Below are positions 9,460 to 21,019 of a stretch of DNA of 64,000 nt, piece by piece (within the stretch, counting starts at the first letter, position 1; each line of letters begins with the position of its first letter). The position numbers and the translations under genes were made by a program. The notes beneath the pieces were generated by a model. It saw nothing but the letters and a program-made list of their open reading frames with translations, made no database searches and had not been told where the DNA came from. Location of the stretch: NCBI GenBank assembly GCA_036435485.1, contig CM071595.1:100556580-100620579 (forward strand). The letters run 5' to 3'. The DNA comes from Saposhnikovia divaricata. Lineage: Eukaryota > Streptophyta > Magnoliopsida > Apiales > Apiaceae.

Positions 9460-12400
9460 TTATAGCAATAAAGAAACTAAAGTAGGATCTTTTTTAATAT
9501 GTTTCTTGAACCGATCACATGTGAAAAGTTTTTCTCTAAACATTTGTTTAACTCGAATTGCGCAGTGGTCGGCAGTTGTAGCCCCTAGTTGACTGTGAAT
9601 CCTTTGATTTCTTTCCTTCCAAACCAAATAGACTGTAATATTTAAAAACAAAGCAGCCAGGTGAGACAACAAGCCAGAAGCCCCCAAAAACGTATGCCTG
9701 CCCTGCTGATATTCCGACCAGATCCCAATGAATACAAACGGACTAGAGGATAGGATTCTCGGATTGAAGCTGCAATCAGTGAAGAGATGTTGCGTGGTTT
9801 CATCATGGTTGTCACAAAGAACACACCCAGAAGGAGTACGCATACCAAACCTCAACATTCGTTCCCTGGTGAGTAGTCTATCCTGGATGGCTAGCCACAT
9901 TATGAATGAACATTTTGGAATATGAAAGTCATGCCAAACTAAAGGAACCCATGGTGGAGATACATTTCCATGCCTTATACTGTTCCACACTTGTCCTCGA
10001 GACACCAGTGATGCTTTAAGACCATCCCACAGTACTTGGTCCTGACTGTGAATCTGAATAGACGAGATTTGATGTTTTAAAATAGCCATATCAACATGAT
10101 TTGATAAAGGGAGATTCCAAGAACCATTGGCCAAGATTGAATTGACAGGGGCCAACGAGGTAGACTCTGCTAAAGAAATAATACTTGGCTGAAACAAATC
10201 TAGGAGAGGTTTGCCTCCACACCAAGGATCATGCCACATCAAGAAATTCAAGTTAGTACCCACCAGATATTTTATGAAACGAGCAGCACATTTCCTGGCA
10301 TTGAGCATCTTTCTAATGCACCACGAACAACCATGAGGGATTTTTGTAGTCCAGAAAGCTCTTCTACGAAAGAAAACCCTCTTCAGCCACATAATCCAAA
10401 GACTAGTCTCTTGAGAATGACTAACACGCCAGACTTGGAAAAGAATTGCTATAGTGTTCCACTCAAAGATATTACGAATACCCAAGCCTCCCTCTAACTT
10501 GGGAAGGCAACAGTTTTGCCAAGCAACCTTATACTCGCACTTCTTATCACTGGAACCACCCCAGAGAAACTTGGCAAACATAGATTGAATGGTTTTAAGA
10601 ACACTTTGCTGGAGGAACAGATACATCGACCAAAAACCTTGTATACTAGACAAAACAGATTTGATGAGCTGCAATCTGCCAGCATAAGAGAGAAAAATAG
10701 ACGTCCATACCTCAATACGAGCACAAAGTTTACGGACTAGAGGCATACAGTCACTGATCTTGAGCTTTCCAGTAATTAAGGGGAGACCCAAATATCGAAT
10801 AGGAAAAAAGCCCTGTGAAAAACCCGTATTGTCCAAAATGTTACAAATGACTTCACTAGACACGTTTCCAAAGAAGCAATCACTCTTTTGCATATTGGGT
10901 TTAAGCCCCGAAATGGAGGAAAAAAGATGCACACCCCTCAAGAGGCAATTCACAGAGTTCACTTCACCTTTACAGAATAGAAGGACGTCGTTAGCAAACG
11001 TGATGTGTGATAGCTTAATGCCATTCATTCGCCAATGATGTTTAAAATTTGGACTATCTGTAGCTTTATTAACACAACTCGTGAACACTTCCATGGCCAG
11101 GACAAACAGATATGGAGATAATGCATCTCCTTGGCGAAGACCAGATTGACCCTTGAAGTAACCCTCCAACGAACCATTGACTTTAACCGAGCACATTCCT
11201 GAGGTAATGCACACCATGATCCAGTCTATAAAGCGTGTAGGAAACCCCATACGAATCAGAGTATTCTTCAAAAAACTCCAGTTGAGAGAATCAAAGGCTT
11301 TATGAATATCCAATTTGATCAAACAGCGAGCCGGGCCCTTCGAAAGGTGGTAATCTCGACATATGACTTGAGCTAGCATGATATTGTCCCCAATGGAACG
11401 CTTTGGAATGAAAGCCGACTGATTGGGAGAAACAAGTGAGGCTATAATTTTCTTCAACCGAGAGGCTAGCAATTTCGAAATACATTTATAAATTACATTG
11501 CAACACGAGATGGGCCGAAACTGAGACATTTTTGTTGGGCCCTCAACCTTGGGTACTAGAGCAATGGCAGCTGAATTAACTATACGGGGAAGATGCAAGT
11601 TGTCAAAAAAGTGCAGAACAGCTTTAACAACATCACCTTTAATAATGGGCCATGCAGCATTGTAGAATTCCACTGTAAATCCATCTGGACCCGGGCATCT
11701 TCCTTTAGACATTTTCTTGAAAGCATCTCAATTTCTAGAGCAGTAAATGGAGCAGTTAGAGCTGAGGCTTGGCCTGTGGAAAGAGCAGGTAATTCCAAGT
11801 CAGCAGGAATATCCTCAACAGTGGTGGAACTACCAAGTGTGTCTTTAAAGAATTTGACTGCAAGCTCAGATATATTCTCATGGGTGCTGTGTACCAGACC
11901 ACTATCATCCTCAAGAGCAAGAATTTTGTTTACATTCCATCTCCCCTTGCAATAATTGTGAAAGTACCTGTTGTTACCATCACCTTTACAAAGCCATTGA
12001 ACACGGGATTTTTGACAAAGGAACTCTTCTTCTTTTCTCAAAGCGTCATTATATCGAGAGATTAGAACAGCCTCCTCTTCTAATTGGGCAGTAGTAGGCA
12101 CCGTAGGCATGTTGGATTGATAATGGTTGAGATCAGCACGAGAAACTTCAACTTGGGCATTTAAGTTACCCACATCTCTATTGAGTTGGATCAAACTACT
12201 TTTAACTCTTTTCAGTTTATTAGTGAGCACCCACCAGGGATCCCCCTCGATGTCATGAGACCAGGCATTACCAACTAAAGACAAGAATTGAGGATGGTGA
12301 ATAAGATGATTGAATACCTGAAAAGGCTTACGAAGCTTAGGAAGAGCATGACCAAGACAAACAGCAGCCGGGTTTTGATACTAAACACCACGAGGGAGAA

Positions 12401-13061
12401 AATGAGCTCCTGAAAAATCATACTTTGAGAGCCATAAATTGTTGACTAGAACTCTGTCCAGTTTCCTAAGCTTTGGGTTTTCCAAATTCTTATCCCACCA
12501 TGTGAAAAAGGCACCATGGCTTCTCAAATCAGTTAGCCCCATTGAATATATGAAATCTGCTAAATCAGCCATACTAGTATCCCATGAAGGGTTCCCCCCT
12601 GATGCTTCTTCAAGGGAAAGAATAGCATTAAAATCACCTAGAAGACACCACGGGAGAGCAAGAGAGTTTGCCACTGATTGAATAGAAGTTAAGTCCCTCC
12701 ACAATAACCGACGTTCCGAGTAAGAGTTCAACCCATAGATAAAAGATATTACCATAGAATCATTCGTGCCAAGCTTGTAAACTTTACAGGAGATATGTTG
12801 AGCAGAGGAGGCCAAAATAGAAACATTCCAAAGGCTAGCATCCCAACCAAGCCAAATACGACCATAGTGGTGGTGCTCATAGTTGAAACACCAAGAAAAT
12901 CTAGGTGCTATGGATTTAGAGATAATCCTAGCATTATTTTTTTGAACTTTAGTTTCGATCAAAGCTACTAACGAAATTTTATTTACACTAATAAAATCCT
13001 TTATGGGGGTTTATTTATTGTTTAAACCCCTAACATTAAAGGAACAAAAATCCACTAACAT
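9460..13061 (-). pseudogene. LINE ORF2: endonuclease-reverse transcriptase
   Basis: Would nick target DNA and prime reverse transcription in the nucleus. The ATG is at 13061-13059. An AP-endonuclease-like domain follows (LLGDFNAIL, GAFFTWW), then RT blocks (CPGPDGFTVEFYNAAWP, FRPISCCNVIYKCISK, LDIHKAFDS, GLRQGDALSPYLF) and a C-terminal zf-RVT region (WLAIQDRLLTRERM, CVLCDNHDETTQHLF). Lesions: a TAA early in the endonuclease (about 13010), a TAG at about 12380 where a conserved Ser is expected in the SDH(N/S)P motif, and a frameshift near 11712-11725. The catalytic FADD box is changed to FAND (AAC at 10992-10990). No RNase H domain is seen. The protein is inactive as written. Confidence 0.93.
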
Positions 13062-13066
13062 AGAGG

Positions 13067-14890
13067 CTATGTAGAGGGAGGGGCAAGTTTCCCCTGAGCA
13101 GCCATCGCTTTCCTCAATTTCTTTCTCTGAGAATTACTCAATTTAGCACCATCTGGACCCACTAAAGAATCAATTTCATCCACCTTCTTGAGATTTTTAA
13201 ACGTGTTTAATGGGGCAGGGGATTCATCCGAAGAACTACATGAAGGAGCCTTCGTAGACTTATGCTTGACTTCCGTCCATTGACCCTCATCAACTGAGTT
13301 ACTAGCTGGTGTTGTTGACTTGTCGCTACCAGGCGCATCCTTAGGTACAGCAACCTTCTCAGGGTTCGTGTCATTCCCAGCTGCTGATAAATCAACTGTT
13401 TCTTTATTATTGTTATTATCCTCTGACAAGGGAGCTTCAGGAGGGCTATCAGATGGAGTTTTTTGCACCCAAACTCTTTTTGTGACTGGAGAAGCACCAA
13501 CAGAATGACCAAGAGATTTACAACCTGAGCAAGCAAGTGGTCTTAGGGGGTAAGAAACCTGTACTTTTGCTGTGTAGCATTCCTCCGAAACAGGGTCAAG
13601 GGCAGTGGCTGAAATCTCATTAGGGAGAGGGTCACCAATAGTGTAACGGACACAGATCTTAGCAAAAGGGAGTAATTCCAGCTTAGAGGTTAAGGCATCA
13701 GCACCAATCGGTTCCCCCACCACACTAGCTAACCGACTAAGACCTTCATCCGACCAATAACATTCCGGAACATTAGAAAGTTTAATCCAAAGGGGAATTG
13801 AAGAGACTTTATTGACCCCTGGTTTAGCACCCCATTCAGTGACAATCATAGGCTTGTGAGCAATATACCAAGTACCTCTAGGAAGGAACGCATCTTTACT
13901 CACTATAGAGTTGAACTTAAAAATATACGTGCAAGAATCTTTCTGATAAACGTTACTAAGGCCCCTGTTACTCCAGAATTTAGCAACAAAATCTTTGACT
14001 GTAGAAAAAGACCTGGTGCCTTTCGTGAAGGTGCCAACTACACAGCATTTAAATCGGTCGTTGCCTCTTTTTAGCATCTCGACAGGAGGATCAACTGAAT
14101 TAGAGCCATTATAAATAGGGTAGTAAGCAAACTTTACCTTACCATGAGTTGCGTCATCAGATTTGAGAACATTAGCCCAAGATCTACCTTCTTTACTATT
14201 CTTATTATTTGTTTCAGAATTTTTCCCAAATACCTTGCTAGCATTTTCACGTGTCTCACAACCATTAGAATCTTTTGCACCAGAAATACCCTCCATTGAT
14301 GGTTCAGGTGTTACCTTTTTTATACTAGCATCTTCAGCTTTTTTATCAGAAAATCTTTGCGGACAATCCTCAAACACCTTACGACTCTTGCTTGAATCAG
14401 CATCTTTCTTGTTGAAAATAGGCAAACCATTTTCGTCTCTTCCAGAAATAAAGACATTAGGGTTCTCAAACCTACCCTTAGCATTGAATTCAGCTTCCGC
14501 ATCATAAAACTCCTTCTCTAGTTCAGTCATTGAGATACCCTTCTTCTCCAGAACACTACCAATCTGCATCATTTTTAGTCTTAGAGCAATAAGCTCTTCA
14601 CGCTCCCATCGATTGGTTTCAAAAGCTGCTTTAGCCACTCGATTAACTGTCTCCCTTTCCAGAGCATCTCTAGCAGTCTCTAGGTTGATTTCATCGATTT
14701 CATCACTAACTACCACTGGAATACCCCCCGAAGCACTTTGCCTGACCCTAGAGTTATCATGGCCCACCAAGATAGGAAAGTCTTCCACCTCTCTTCGGAG
14801 ATTAATGTTGCTGAAACCTTCATCATCTGAGTCAGTCTGCATATAGCCAGGAAGCCCATCTTCATCACAAAAAGAACCTTGACTGACCAT
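13067..14890 (-). CDS. LINE ORF1: RNA-binding protein (DUF4283-like)
   Basis: An uninterrupted 607-codon frame. Plant L1 ORF1 proteins bind the element RNA and form the RNP used for retrotransposition. An acidic/charged N-terminus is followed by a DUF4283-type domain (FKCCVVGTFTKGTRSFSTVK, KFNSIVSKDAFLPRGTWYI, PLWIKLSNVPECYW). A single zinc-knuckle-like motif follows, CSGCKSLGHSVGAS, whose last Cys is Ser, so metal binding is doubtful. The tail is rich in Pro, Ser and Lys and ends in a basic SQRKKLRKAMAAQ segment. The stop (13069-13067) lies five bases before the ORF2 ATG (13061). Confidence 0.88.
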   Translation of the reverse strand: MVSQGSFCDEDGLPGYMQTDSDDEGFSNINLRREVEDFPILVGHDNSRVRQSASGGIPVVVSDEIDEINLETARDALERETVNRVAKAAFETNRWEREELIALRLKMMQIGSVLEKKGISMTELEKEFYDAEAEFNAKGRFENPNVFISGRDENGLPIFNKKDADSSKSRKVFEDCPQRFSDKKAEDASIKKVTPEPSMEGISGAKDSNGCETRENASKVFGKNSETNNKNSKEGRSWANVLKSDDATHGKVKFAYYPIYNGSNSVDPPVEMLKRGNDRFKCCVVGTFTKGTRSFSTVKDFVAKFWSNRGLSNVYQKDSCTYIFKFNSIVSKDAFLPRGTWYIAHKPMIVTEWGAKPGVNKVSSIPLWIKLSNVPECYWSDEGLSRLASVVGEPIGADALTSKLELLPFAKICVRYTIGDPLPNEISATALDPVSEECYTAKVQVSYPLRPLACSGCKSLGHSVGASPVTKRVWVQKTPSDSPPEAPLSEDNNNNKETVDLSAAGNDTNPEKVAVPKDAPGSDKSTTPASNSVDEGQWTEVKHKSTKAPSCSSSDESPAPLNTFKNLKKVDEIDSLVGPDGAKLSNSQRKKLRKAMAAQGKLAPPST

Positions 14891-15087
14891 AATTAAAATA
14901 GGTAATATATATATAAATAAGAAATATTTTTAAGGGTGAAAGTAGAGGAAGGAAAGTGGATTTGTGATGGATACGTTTAGATCTAATGGTTAAGGGTGTA
15001 AAGAAAGGTAGAAAAAGCTAAAAAAAGATGGCGGCTAGATTAGGGTTTTTAGAAAGAAGGAGGAGCTTCTCTCTCTAGGACTCTCAT

Positions 15088-15401
15088 TAGTAGCTGTTGT
15101 GCACAGATTCTGTGGATGAAGAATCAATTGCTGGATTATGGATTGAGGTACAGTAAAATACCTATTTACTATGATAATCAAAGTGCTATTGCTATGACAG
15201 GTAATCCAGTACAGCATTCAATGACCAAGCACATCAGCATAAGGTACCACTTTATCAGAGAACATGTAGAGGAAGGGGAATATTGAGCTTCATTTTGTGT
15301 CTACAGAACAACAGCTTACATATATATTCACCAAGCCATTGAGTGAAGCTGTATTTACAAGGCTGGTAAATGAACTAGGAATGGTCTCTGGTTTTGACTA
15401 G
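15088..15401 (+). pseudogene. Copia-1 RNase H, last part, and pol stop
   Basis: Resumes after the LINE with the WMKNQLLDYGL, IYYDNQSAIAMTGNPVQHSM and TKHISIRYHFIREHV blocks, then IFTKPLSEAVFTRL and the TAG at 15399-15401. An extra G in the GAAGGGGAATATT stretch (about 15275-15285) shifts the frame before the final 40 codons. Confidence 0.92.
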
Positions 15402-16707
15402 AGATATTGGTTAGACTCAAAATTTTACTTATGTAATGTGTTGCTCATAATTCTATGGTATGTTAACTGTATGTGAACTCTGTTGATAAACTCTGCTATG
15501 CAAACTCTGTTCGTTACCTGTTAAACTCTGTTAGCATGCTCTGTAAGTCATACACTGTTGACATGTTGGATAAACTCTAAGAAACTCTGATAATGTTTTT
15601 GTCTGAATGTTAACACCAATGAAGAAATCTGTATGAAGCATGATTCTGAGTAATTAATCATGAATCCTGCAAAGTTATTTGTGATCTAATCTTAGATTGT
15701 GCAGAAAATTAACACAGCATGATACTGTTTCATATTTATAGCATCTCTTAGTTTATTTATCCTAAACTCTGAGTCTGTAAAAAATGTGTGCATTGCCTCT
15801 CATGAATAATTTCTGATGTTGATGAGCTCTAAACTCTGTTAGTTATACACTGTTAAGTTAGATTCTGTTATTATACTACCCCCAAAGCTTATGTATATAG
15901 ACTGTTAGAACTCCTTTGAGATCATGTTAGTGACTAGGACGACCCAGGAACTTGCTGGTATATAGTAAGGGCTAAAATTCTCTAATTTTTGGTGACTAGT
16001 CGAAGACTAGGAAGATCCAGGAACTTATCAAAGATGATAAGGGCTAAAATTATAGGATTTTTGGTGACTAGTTCCAACCTCTGATTACTGGAGAAAAAAA
16101 AATTAGTTAAACATTACTGTATATAAATCGTTTACTACAGAGTTTAGCATTCATCATACATTCAGTGTTTACTATGAGAGTTTGTGCATCCAGTATTTAC
16201 TGATTTACTTTATGGATTTTATAAAAAATTAGATGCTCTAAAATTTGAATTGGTAAACTCTGCTATACACACACATATATTCACACATGTGCAGTTTTTG
16301 AAAAGATTATGGTAATGCAGTTGGAGAATTGACAAACGTTGACGAATTTTGTCTTATACTCTAAGGTAATTTATTTCAGACAATTTACATACTTTGGGTA
16401 AAAAGAGTTTTTGAAAAATGAAATAAATTATTGCCAACTGTTAATGAGTGTTGGAGTGGTAAAGTGTGTTGGTAATGGGAGAGAAATTAGCAGTAATTAT
16501 TGCTATAGTTACTGAACGTGCATATTTGTTTCATTATATATGTGCCACGTGTCCCACTCACCCACTAATGTGTCCCACTTGCACATTAATTGAGTAATTG
16601 GTTGAGTGTATCAATGGTAAAACGAATGGGTTTTACTTTTTCATTACAACACTAATCATTTTTACTTACACGGTTATTCTCTCTGCACACAACCCACTCA
16701 AAGTTAC
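15402..16707 (+). other. Copia-1 spacer between pol and auxiliary ORF
   Basis: 1.3 kb of non-coding DNA. 15480-15860 and 16250-16265 hold about eight copies of AAACTCTG, the motif also found as CAGAGTTT in the LTRs. 15925-16080 has an imperfect tandem repeat containing GACTAG, CCAGGAACTT and AAGGGCTAAAATT. 16480-16700 is TATA-rich and precedes the auxiliary ORF, so it could hold an internal promoter. That role is inferred only from position. Confidence 0.6.
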
Positions 16708-19700
16708 TTGCTATCTTATTTGCACATTTTCATAAACACCTTTGCTACATATCTTTTTCACTCATATTTTCTTCTCAAATCGATTCTAATCGCCACTAAA
16801 GCTTTTACTGCCCAAGGATTATTGTTTGTTCCCAACAATTATGCAGCCCCATTGAACAATGAAAAAGTTCCAGAAGCGTTTCACTTGATACAAAACTTTT
16901 TGGGAGATTCAGAGATTGGAACAGCTCTAGTCAAACCACAAATACTTTCTGCCACACAGATTGCTACCTTCTGGAATAACTCTGTGTATGATGATGGAGG
17001 AGAGAATGGGAATCCATCAATTGTTTTCACTTATGAGGAGATAGAGTATGTGATTACTCCTGCAACTGTTAGAGATACTATGGGTTTCGACACTCACACT
17101 TCATACACTGTTGCTGGTGAGAATCAATTGAAGGAGATGTTGCAGCAGCTGAGATTTTCTGGCTCTTTAGACAAGCTTGGTAATGTAAAAAGGCCAGGGC
17201 TCATGAAGGAATGGAGTTTCTTCTTTGATTGCATCACAAGAGCCTTTGGCAAGAAAGTCACCAACTGGTATGCCATTCCTACTGTCAGTCTTCAAATCGG
17301 GTATTCTTTTCTCTATGGAAGTAATTTCGATTTTGGTAGACTTGTCTTAATGAATTTATGTGATAGGTTGTCAGAGTCTAGTTCTGTTATTTTGCTAGAT
17401 TTTGTCAATTATTATTCACTGCTTGTGTTTCTGGTGTTGAAATTTCTGAGGATGACACCATATTAGCTTTTAAGGTTAATAAGAGAATATTCTCTGATCT
17501 AACTAACAAAGATGCTAACAAGGAGCAATTACCTGATTTGGTGTTGCCACTCGCAATTTCAAACTTTCTACACCAACCTCAAGAACCTCCACAGTCTCCA
17601 TAGCCTATCCCTGAACCTACAAACTCTGAACCTCACCAAACTCTAAACACTGAACCTATACAACTAACTTCAAACATTGAACCTCAAACTCAAACCATTG
17701 AACCTCCAACTCTAAACTCTGAAACACAAACCCAACCTCAATCTTCACCTCAACCTGAATAACAACCATCTATTACCCAACCCAAACCAAAACATGGAGG
17801 TAGAAGAAAACACACAGCAGCAAATACACAGCATCGATTGGCTAAAGCAAAAAGAGATTCTGCTAAAGTTCAAAAGGAGTCTGCTAGACCTAAAAGGGCT
17901 AGAAAGGAAAGGGCAAACATACCTACATCACCTTCTGTCTTAGATGATTCTACTGAAGAAGAGACAGTTAAAGTGCCTCAGGCTAAAAGAAGATTAATTC
18001 TTGATGATTCTGATGAAGAAATGAACTTTGAAGCTCCAGAGGTGATTTCCAAGGAAATACCTACTGTTGAGACAAATACTACAGAAGAAGCTACCAGTAC
18101 AACTGCCAATGTACAAATGGATGAGGACAACAGAGAAGATTTTACTGCTATGGATGATTTTGATGAAACTTTCATACCATTCTTTGATCACATTAATGTT
18201 CCTCTCTCACCTGTTATTGCAAACTCTGAAGAAACTGGTGCAGCTGATCATCCAACTGTAGTACTTGATGAAATAGTGGCATCACACACTGAGTTATTCT
18301 CTGATGCTCACCAGGTTCCTGAACAAGGTGAAGAGGTTGAACAAGTTCAAGTTCCACAGTCTGTTGAGGCTAGAGACACAACTGCAAAGATTGTTGCTGA
18401 AATAGCAGTGCATTTTACTGAACTGAAGAGCTTATTGCAGAGAATGTTACAATGCATACTAATCAAGTTGAAGATGCAGTTGTTGATGTTGAAGATGAAG
18501 GCATTGCAGAATCAAACTCTTTTCAGAGTATACCAGTTCAAACTGATGCTAAGCACACACCTTTTTCTAAACCTTCAGAACAACATGACATTGAAGCTGA
18601 GCACTTTGCCAAGAATTCAAGGGATTGGTATAAGTCAGACTGTATTTTTCCTATTGAAAGAGCAGCTAAATTTGTTCATCAATCTGCTACAAAGATCTCA
18701 AATCCTGATATTATCTCAAGTCTGCAAGCAACCATTGTTCAAGTCAAGACTCTAAATGAAAGATTTGATGAGTCTCAAAAATCAATTAATGAACTAAGAG
18801 CTGATGTTGTTTCTAGAGAGATGACTATGCAGAGGGATAATCAAATAAAGTTCAAGACCACTTCTAAAACTCAAGAAACTCTGTTTCAGAGACTGGGTCA
18901 AGTTAAACAGAATCAGACTATCTTGTCTGGAAAGATTGACTCTTTTACTAACTCCTTGGAACTGATTACTTCAATTTTGATTCCTGATGATGTCAAAAAA
19001 GGGGAGAGAGTTGCTAAGTCTAAGTACAGGCAATCTCAAACTCTGACTAAAGAGGATGAAGATACTGAAGATGGAGGAGCAGGAGCAAAGGACAAAGGGA
19101 AGAAAATATTAAGAGCTGATCAAAGTCTGAAATTTAGCAAGTCTTCTAAGTCAAAGTCTGTTGGAATATACACTGATACTTAGGGTACTTCAAACACCAA
19201 GAGTTTATTATTCACTGAAAATCCACTGACTGATGAGGAATTGGCTGCTAAGTTATTTCTTGAAGAAAATGAAGAAGGAGCTACTATTGAAGATATTAAA
19301 GCTAAAGAAAAGAACTTACAAGAACAACATCAGAAAGCTTTAAAGTCTATAAAGTTTAAAAAGAAAGAAAAAGCTCCTAGGCCTGTTATTAAAGGCATTG
19401 TGATTAAAGAAAATGTTGGTGCTGATCAAAGATCACAATTATCTAAGAAACCAAAAAAAGCTGAAGCTAGATTGAAGCTAAAAGGCATTGCTATAGAAGG
19501 AGAAGACTCAAAGAAGAAGAATACAACCTCTGTTTCTACAAAAGTTGTACAGAGACCTTTATCTACTCAGATGCAAATGGTTTTTGGGAAACCAACTCTT
19601 CATGATCCATCTCTAATGACTGGAGGTATTAGTACTGATTTTCTGCATGGTTGAGCTTTAACAGGAAAGAAAGGTCGAGATAAATCTGGATTGGGCTCTT

Positions 19701-20350
19701 ATAAAGAAGTCAGAATGAACACTGGTCCTAGAGATCCTTCATCACTGGCTGTTCCAGGTCTTGGTGTTACTCAGGAGAGTTTAGACAGACTGGAGTCAGT
19801 ACAGTTGATTCATCAAAGAAGCTTGGATAAAGACTTTCTACTGTATTTCATGGAAGATGGTACTGTATACAAAATTGGTGAGTATGATCTTGATTTGAAG
19901 GTATGGGAGGAATTAGAATATGTTCTATATCTTTTCAAGGTGAAAAATCAAAGGACTCAACAAGCTGCAAATGTGCTAAGAAATAAAATGCTACATAATT
20001 TGGCAGTCAGAGGGATGAAATACCAAAGTCAATATGTTCCAAAATACAGAGATTATCATGGGAATATTGTTGAGATGAAGAAGGGTAGTGCTAAATTGAA
20101 GACAGACCCGGGTATAACAGTTCTTGATTTTAACTCAGAGTCAGCTAAAGCACAGTTCATCAGACTGGGGAATGAGATGAGGAGAAACAAAATCTATGAT
20201 CTGAGGTCTGCTATTTATCAAACTGGTGAAGATGATCCTAAGATAAAGGAGATCAAGGAGGTCATGCAGACAGAGCTTGAGAATGCTGAAAGAAGATTAC
20301 TTATTGACTACCTTAGAACAACACCAGATGTTGAGGAGATTAAGGATTAA
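16708..20350 (+). pseudogene. Copia-1 large auxiliary ORF (decayed)
   Basis: About 1,200 codons downstream of pol in sense orientation, ending 142 bases before the PPT. Function unknown. Blocks in order: an N-terminal globular domain in frame 16708-17466 (PEAFHLIQNFLGDSEIGTAL, IEYVITPATVRDTMGF, LMKEWSFFFDCITRAFGKKV); a Pro/Glu/Thr linker; a basic-acidic region from 17838 (KRARKERANIP, DDSDEEMNF); a coiled coil in frame 18452-19183 (VKTLNERFDESQKSINEL); a Lys-rich part (19241-19654); and a helical C-terminal domain (19691-20350; KVWEELEYVLYLFKVKNQRT). Lesions: a frameshift near 17420, stops at about 17601, 17759, 19181 and 19652, and a shift near 18430. The true start is uncertain; the hydrophobic first 30 residues may not belong. 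Copia-A carries a diverged counterpart. I see no env-like signal peptide plus anchor. Confidence 0.75.
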
Positions 20351-20491
20351 AGCTCTGTAAGAATTTTTCTTGTTTTCTGTAGATTTTGTTAAGTAGAAGT
20401 TAAAACTCTGTTTGTATATTAAACACTGTATTTATTTATTTGTTTTGACATCATCAATTATTGTTAAACTTGTGCATTTTTGATAATGAAC

Positions 20492-20505
20492 AAGTTGGGG
20501 GAGAT
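20492..20505 (+). other. Copia-1 polypurine tract
   Basis: AAGTTGGGGGAGAT ends directly at the 3' LTR start. It is the expected primer for plus-strand DNA synthesis. The same TTTGGGGGAGAT form occurs in Copia-A (minus strand, 21794-21806). Confidence 0.92.
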
Positions 20506-21019
20506 TGTTAGAAATAATTGATGTGAATATTAATCAGTGTTTAAGTGTTACAGTGATAAATCAAAGTTTAGCTGGAAGCAGTCAGAGTTTAGTTAAACGC
20601 TGACAGATGGAAGCTCGACAGAGTTTGTTAAACTCTGTCTGGAGGCAGCGTCTACTGGTCAACAGTGTTTGAAGATTATTTAAGCAATATCTTTGAAGAT
20701 TGGATAGCTGTCAAAGAGATTGAGTTGACTAAGGAGACGAGTAGCAATCGTAATTGATATAAATTGTGTAGCTAATTTATAGGAGTATCAATTATCGATT
20801 GTATAGCAGCTGTATATCTTATAAATACAGTTAGGTTAACCCTAGAAGGGTATCGATCATTGTGAAACATTATTCATTATAACCTAAGCAGCTCTCTGTG
20901 ATATTTTACATCACTGAGAGGGGAGTTATTAATTCCAAATAGTTTTTAATTATTTAAACGCGTACTCTATTGTTAATCTCTCATACGATCTTGATTATAA
21001 TTGTGTATTCGGCCTAACA
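20506..21019 (+). repeat. Copia-1 3' LTR
   Basis: 514 bp, about 98% identical by eye to the 5' LTR. It ends CTAACA followed by the duplicated target AGTGT at 21020-21024. Confidence 0.95.

Larger units (their letters stand above)
9331..15087 (-). mobile_element. Full-length L1-type LINE
   Basis: A non-LTR retrotransposon read right to left. It has a roughly 200-bp 5' UTR (15087-14891), ORF1 (14890-13067), ORF2 (13061-9460), a short 3' UTR and a poly(A) tail seen as ten T's at 9331-9340. It splits the Copia-1 RNase H frame. I could not find a clear target-site duplication: the left flank ends ATATTGC(T) and the right flank resumes near AGTAGCTGTTGTG. Insertion may have come with a small target deletion. 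The 5' boundary is accurate to a few bases. Confidence 0.92.
915..21019 (+). mobile_element. Copia-1 LTR retrotransposon with nested insertions
   Basis: A complete insertion: LTRs 915-1432 and 20506-21019, target duplication AGTGT on both sides (910-914, 21020-21024), tRNA-Met-type PBS at 1435 and a purine tract before the 3' LTR. LTR ends are TGTTAG and CTAACA. By eye the LTRs differ by about 11 substitutions and one 4-bp indel (about 2%), which suggests insertion within the last million years or so at usual plant rates. Order: gag, RT remnant, RNase H remnant, 1.3-kb spacer, auxiliary ORF. Protease, integrase and the start of RT are missing. CACTA-1 (3822-9179) and a LINE (9331-15087) lie inside pol. 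The sequences of the two LTRs are much better preserved than the coding frames. Confidence 0.95.

Noticed and set aside
11593..14846. Several plus-strand open frames of 60-120 codons
   Set aside because: They are antisense shadows of LINE ORF1 and ORF2.
9325..15095. Target-site duplication for the LINE
   Set aside because: The left (ATATTGCT) and right (AGTAGCTGTTG) flanks do not share a convincing repeat; the Copia frame suggests a few target bases were lost instead.
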